From IMG/VR virus record IMGVR_UViG_3300017917_000838, positions 1 through 37,227 of that record: a DNA stretch of 37,227 nt. The stretch is one strand, 5' to 3'. Under the pieces are notes generated by a model that saw only the letters and a program-made list of their open reading frames with translations, made no database searches and was not told the DNA's origin. The translations under genes and the position numbers were made by a program. This stretch comes from a virus. Each line of letters starts with the position of its first letter. The stretch's first letter is position 1. Below, one piece after another: positions 33,697 to 37,227 of the stretch.

Positions 33697-35400
33697 TTAT
33701 TTACTTATTAAAAACTTACCTAAAACCAAGTAATCCATATCACAATTATTAAATGTCCAAAGTGCTTTTTCTGGGTCATTTGTCATTGTGTGGTCTTTTA
33801 AATTGAATGATGTATTCAATAGAATAGGTGTTCCTGTTAGTTTTTCAAACTCTTTTAGTAAATCATAGTAAATTGGGTTATCTTCTCTTTTAAGTGTCTG
33901 TATTCTTGCCGAATTGTCAACATGGGTTACCGATGGAATGTTTACTCCACTTCTAACTTGAACAACTTGATTCATATAAGGAACATCTTCTTGTGATACA
34001 AAATATTTCTTATAATCTTCATGGGTTACCGATGGAGCAAATGGTCTAAACATCTCTCTCTTTTTGACAACCTTATTAATTCTATCTCTGATATCAGATA
34101 AATGTGGATTACCCAATATAGAACGATTACCCAATGCTCTTGCACCAAATTCAGTTCTACCTTGAAACCAACCAACTATATTTCCATCGTTAATTAACTT
34201 TGCAACTTCTTTACATAAATGATTCATACTATCATACATCATAATAGAATTACCTTGAACTCTTTTTTGCAAAATGATTTTAAGTAATTCAGGATTACTC
34301 CATTCTTCACCCAAATAAGGAGATTGATTATCACCACCTTTTACTTTTGGATTACCCAATATAATGTGATGTTGATACAAACATGCACCTATTGCAGAAC
34401 CAGCATCCGATGGTGCAAATGGAACCCACACATTCTTAATTGATGTGTATGTTTTTATTTTACCATTAGCCGTTCCATTGTATGCACATCCTCCACCTAA
34501 TACTAAATTCTCACTATTCCAAATATTGGTTATTCTATTAATAGTAAAATATAAAGCACTTTCATACCATCTTTGTAGTGATGCTGCGAGGTCTTTATGA
34601 TGTTGTTCTATTGGTTCATCTTTGAAACGAGGTGGAAATCCAATCAAATCAATCAATTTATGATTAAACATATCATTATCGGATGTTTCCCATGTAAAAT
34701 ATTTCATATCCATCTTTACGATATCATATTCACCACCAATGGTTGCAACCCTATCAAATATAGTATGGTATCTTTGTTTATCACCATATGGTGCCAATCC
34801 CATCACTTTATACTCACCTTCGTTTGGTTTAAATCCCAAATAAGCAGTAAATGCCGAATATATCAATCCCAATGAATGTGGGAATTGTAAAGTTTGTATT
34901 TTATGAAACCCTTTACTATCACACATTGTGGCATATATTGAATGTCTTTCACCAACTCCGTCAATTGATAATCCAATTGCGTTATCAAATGGTGATGTGT
35001 AATATGAAAGTGCTAAATGTGATAAATGATGCTGCGTGTAAGTAATAATTCCCTCATATCCAATAGACCACAATAAAGGCTTCAATGCACCTTCATCCAT
35101 ATTCCATCTTTGTTTAAAATTTTTCCATTTTTTCGGATATCTTAAACCACCCCACTTACCAATAGTTTCTTTAACTCGTTGGTATTTGTCATCCGGATTT
35201 TCATACCAACAAACCATATCAACTTCGTCAATTCTTATTTTTGTATAATCCAAACACCATTGAATTGCCTTAAACGGAAAAGAACTATCGTGTTTAATTC
35301 CCGATAGTTTCTCCTCTTCTATTGCACATATTACTTTACCATCTATAACGATTGCAGCTGCTGAATCGTGGTAAAATCCTGATAAACCTAATTGAATCAT
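33697..35400 (-). CDS. Carbamoyltransferase, NodU/CmcH/TobZ family
   Basis: The 567-residue enzyme has the two-domain layout of the family. The N-terminal ASKHA-like half begins LGLSGFYHDSAAAIVIDG and includes HHLSHLALSYY (residues 124-134) with IDGVGE, then GGGCAYNG (302-309). The C-terminal half holds GWFQGRTEFGARALGNRSIL, the family signature near residues 410-429, and a TSFN motif near the end. Family members use carbamoyl phosphate and ATP to put a carbamoyl group on a hydroxyl of a sugar or antibiotic. The phage copy sits between the late sigma factor and tail genes and away from the sugar cluster at the other end. Its substrate could be glycan or nucleotide. Confidence 0.93.
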   Translation of the reverse strand: MIQLGLSGFYHDSAAAIVIDGKVICAIEEEKLSGIKHDSSFPFKAIQWCLDYTKIRIDEVDMVCWYENPDDKYQRVKETIGKWGGLRYPKKWKNFKQRWNMDEGALKPLLWSIGYEGIITYTQHHLSHLALSYYTSPFDNAIGLSIDGVGERHSIYATMCDSKGFHKIQTLQFPHSLGLIYSAFTAYLGFKPNEGEYKVMGLAPYGDKQRYHTIFDRVATIGGEYDIVKMDMKYFTWETSDNDMFNHKLIDLIGFPPRFKDEPIEQHHKDLAASLQRWYESALYFTINRITNIWNSENLVLGGGCAYNGTANGKIKTYTSIKNVWVPFAPSDAGSAIGACLYQHHIILGNPKVKGGDNQSPYLGEEWSNPELLKIILQKRVQGNSIMMYDSMNHLCKEVAKLINDGNIVGWFQGRTEFGARALGNRSILGNPHLSDIRDRINKVVKKREMFRPFAPSVTHEDYKKYFVSQEDVPYMNQVVQVRSGVNIPSVTHVDNSARIQTLKREDNPIYYDLLKEFEKLTGTPILLNTSFNLKDHTMTNDPEKALWTFNNCDMDYLVLGKFLISK

Positions 35401-35402
35401 AA

Positions 35403-36107
35403 TTAAATTTTTATATCACCTTCTCTATCAAATTCGTTATATAATTCCATTTGTCTTTCTTTCATTTTATTGACAACTTTAGTTATATAATGAGTTGGAT
35501 GTCCGGTCATTTCTCTAATAAGTAGATATAATGATTTTTTATTAAAATTTTCTATGTATTCTGCTCTTCTAAATAATTCCAATACCGAATCTGCAATTTG
35601 TAAATCTCTTTTCTTTGGAAAATAGTTTTCTAAGTGTTTATCCCAATATTGTAACATTCTAACATTAAAAGTTCTATGTTCATCATTTCTTTCCTCTTCT
35701 CTAAAATTATTTTCAGTATCAAAAGACTCAGGTAAACCAGACATTATATCGGTATCTTTATATCTCTTATAGTTTGCATTGTTATTTAAGATAAGATAAT
35801 TTCTTGCAACAATTGTAAAGTAAGAGAATGCTTTACCTTTACCATTTTTATACATATGAATCTTTTCAATCATAAATGCAACAACTTCTGCCATTACATC
35901 TTTTGGGTCATCATCAAAATATGTAAATTTCCATTTATTATAAACAATCTCTGCAAGTTTTTCAAATGCAGATGCAATTCTTTCTCTATATAATTTATCT
36001 TTTATATACTGGTCAGTTGTTGAATTATATTCTATTATTGCATCTTCAGTATCTTTTGTAAAATACTGTCTATTAGGGCCTCTTTTTTTTCTTTTAGTGA
36101 CTGCCAT
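35403..36107 (-). CDS. Late-transcription sigma factor, gp55-like
   Basis: The 234-residue protein has the region-2 pattern of phage late sigma factors. A helix with DVMAEVVAFMIEKIHMYKNG precedes AFSYFTIVARNYLILNNNAN, equivalent to the -10 recognition helix, and then a basic YKRYKDTD. The basic N-terminus (KRKKRGPNRQ) and a C-terminal helical half that may contain a helix-turn-helix (SLYLLIREMTGHPTHYITKV) make it longer than T4 gp55. T4 gp55 guides host RNA polymerase to a TATAAATA element. Seven TATTTATA-like elements in this window are its natural candidate targets. Two bases separate it from the carbamoyltransferase start. Confidence 0.8.
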   Translation of the reverse strand: MAVTKRKKRGPNRQYFTKDTEDAIIEYNSTTDQYIKDKLYRERIASAFEKLAEIVYNKWKFTYFDDDPKDVMAEVVAFMIEKIHMYKNGKGKAFSYFTIVARNYLILNNNANYKRYKDTDIMSGLPESFDTENNFREEERNDEHRTFNVRMLQYWDKHLENYFPKKRDLQIADSVLELFRRAEYIENFNKKSLYLLIREMTGHPTHYITKVVNKMKERQMELYNEFDREGDIKI

Positions 36108-36108
36108 A

Positions 36109-36375
36109 TTATTGTCTTTGTTTGAATTTTTCGATAGTTTCTTTTATTTGATAAAATATAGAACCTACTTCATCATCCTTCTCAAACATTTGACGATTAT
36201 CAATTTGTCTTAATGCCTCCAGTAATGCTTCGTTTCTTTGTAATTCCGATTCAATAAATAAATCGTTTTCTTCAATTGCATCTTCATACTTTTCTAACTT
36301 ACCAAGTAAATTATAAACCGCATAAGTTAAAACTGCAGTAGATATTGTTAATGTTGTTATTACTATTGTTTCCAT
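36109..36375 (-). CDS. Membrane-anchored coiled-coil protein, 88 residues
   Basis: Residues 1-25 (VITTLTISTAVLTYAVYNLL) form one membrane-spanning helix, with no charged residue after Glu2. A highly charged helix follows, with LEKYEDAIEENDLFIESELQ, and then RQIDNRQMFEKDDEVGSIF. The latter segment recurs in unnamed small membrane proteins of T4-like phages, as far as I remember. It should sit in the inner membrane with the helix in the cytoplasm. The gene is packed within four bases between peptide deformylase and the sigma factor. The function is unknown. Confidence 0.7.
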   Translation of the reverse strand: METIVITTLTISTAVLTYAVYNLLGKLEKYEDAIEENDLFIESELQRNEALLEALRQIDNRQMFEKDDEVGSIFYQIKETIEKFKQRQ

Positions 36376-36378
36376 AAA

Positions 36379-37014
36379 TTAAACGATTTCGTATCCTTGT
36401 AAAAAATAATTATTTGCTTTTTTGTACTTAACTTCTACCAATTCACCTGTTGGTGACTTCATAACAATTAAATCGTTTCTACCATAGTTTTGTCTTTTTA
36501 CAACTTGAGTATTATAAACTCTATCTTTAATGGTAAATCCATCTAAGTGGTCTATTTCATGTTGAACAATTACGGTCATCATAGTTTCTTTTGAAACACT
36601 TTCGTTTGCCTTATCTCCTTCTGGATTAATTTCAAAAGTCAATTCACCTAAGTTATCAGTTTGAACAACAATCTTAGAAGCTCTAATTGTTCTAACAGGT
36701 CTTTCAATAGTTGATGGAATTGATAAACAACCTTCATAAAAAAGAAATCCTTCTTTTGATTTTTCCTTAATAAATGGATTAACTAAAAATAATTCTTCAT
36801 CACCAAAATTGATATAACAAGCTCTCTTCTTAATTCCAATTTGTGTTGCAGAAATACCTAAACCCGGATGTTCAACTAATGCCTGAGTCAATTTCATTCT
36901 TAACTCATCTGCCTCAGATTGTGTAATTTCTGTTTTAGGGGTTGGTGTTTTTAGATATTCTCTAAATTCTTTTGTTTCCAACCCTAATTGATTTTTGTCT
37001 ACTATTAATTTCAT
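36379..37014 (-). CDS. def: Peptide deformylase
   Basis: The 211-residue protein has three family motifs: GLGISATQIG (51-60) for motif I, EGCLS (94-98) with the metal ligand Cys96, and QHEIDHLDG with HEIDH at 152-156 providing the two His ligands and Glu. Motif I normally reads GxGLAAPQ, and here Ile-Ser-Ala-Thr-Gln replaces part of it. It removes the formyl group from new proteins. Phage-encoded deformylases are known in marine T4-like phages. It is larger than many phage deformylases and has a basic C-terminal extension (EVKYKKANNYFLQGYEIV). It lies three bases after the DUF2061 gene. Confidence 0.95.
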   Translation of the reverse strand: MKLIVDKNQLGLETKEFREYLKTPTPKTEITQSEADELRMKLTQALVEHPGLGISATQIGIKKRACYINFGDEELFLVNPFIKEKSKEGFLFYEGCLSIPSTIERPVRTIRASKIVVQTDNLGELTFEINPEGDKANESVSKETMMTVIVQHEIDHLDGFTIKDRVYNTQVVKRQNYGRNDLIVMKSPTGELVEVKYKKANNYFLQGYEIV

Positions 37015-37017
37015 ATT

Positions 37018-37227
37018 TTATTTTTTTAAACCATATTTTATCCATTTATACCAAACTCTTTCGTGAATATAGTATTGAATGGGTTTATAAACTAATTCTG
37101 CAACACCAAATGCTGCACCTATTTTAATATCACCACTTACCCACCACATTATACCAAAACCAATTAAAGTTGATACAATACGATATGAGATAGTTTTAGC
37201 TATGTGTCGTTTCCTCTCTACTATCAT
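37018..37227 (-). CDS. DUF2061 membrane protein (start at window edge)
   Basis: The 69-residue protein has the pattern KTISYRIVSTLIGFGIMWWV, then GAAFGVAELVYKPIQYYIHE, then RVWYKWI. This is the DUF2061 pattern of two short hydrophobic segments, with YxxHERxW at the end of the second. The ATG is the last three bases of the window, and the length is normal for the family, so it is probably complete. It is an inner-membrane protein of unknown role. It is the first gene of the visible minus-strand series and is three bases from the deformylase gene. Confidence 0.85.
   Translation of the reverse strand: MIVERKRHIAKTISYRIVSTLIGFGIMWWVSGDIKIGAAFGVAELVYKPIQYYIHERVWYKWIKYGLKK

Noticed and set aside
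1-37227. tRNA genes, integrase, terminase, portal or capsid genes
   Set aside because: Gaps are too short for tRNA genes, and no frame shows motifs of these families. They probably lie elsewhere in the genome.

Overview
The window looks like one continuous piece of a tailed-phage genome with a T4-like contractile tail. It is AT-rich and densely packed, with almost every gene on the minus strand; a single small gene at 10873-11058 runs the other way. Genes abut or overlap by 1-14 bases, often as ATGA or TAATG, and no gap exceeds about 110 bases. The T4-type markers are a gp25-like baseplate wedge protein, a gp6/baseplate-J protein, a spike-like protein, a gp55-like late sigma factor, a DnaG/gp61-type primase and gp46/gp47 (Rad50/Mre11) homologues. 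Start codons are preceded by A/T-rich sequence and not by a purine Shine-Dalgarno, a habit typical of Bacteroidota genes. A Bacteroidota host is therefore a reasonable inference but is not proven. I see no tRNA, CRISPR, integrase, terminase, portal or capsid gene.

Layout in transcription order, right to left. (1) 37227-33697: a DUF2061 membrane protein, peptide deformylase, a membrane-anchored coiled-coil protein, a late sigma factor and a NodU/CmcH-type carbamoyltransferase. (2) 33673-19849: the baseplate and tail block, comprising a spike-like protein, gp25, gp6/J, a DNRLRE-like protein, coiled-coil and unknown virion proteins and a 1566-residue protein with a LamG-like domain. (3) 19799-16340: four proteins that are probably structural, two of which share a C-terminal module, with a clear intrinsic terminator between them. 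(4) 16330-11055: a nucleic-acid block with a T7-type endonuclease I, a primase, a single-chain Mre11-Rad50 fusion and a prolyl-hydroxylase-like dioxygenase. (5) 11058-10789: a ribbon-helix-helix gene with 10-base direct repeats in its promoter. (6) 10761-6032: a large fibre with a self-cleaving S74 chaperone tail, and a second protein with three poly-threonine linkers. (7) 6016-1: a small unknown gene, then a surface-chemistry cluster of three or four glycosyltransferase-like proteins, two SGNH hydrolases and a methyltransferase.

Two threads tie the window together. First, the coding-strand element TATTTATA (or TATTTATT) sits 3-24 bases upstream of seven transcription-unit starts, and a gp55-like sigma factor is encoded nearby, so this is a good candidate for the phage's late promoter. 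Second, the sugar and side-chain enzymes lie directly downstream of Ser/Thr-rich fibre genes. That raises the possibility that the phage decorates its own fibres, or alternatively remodels the host surface.
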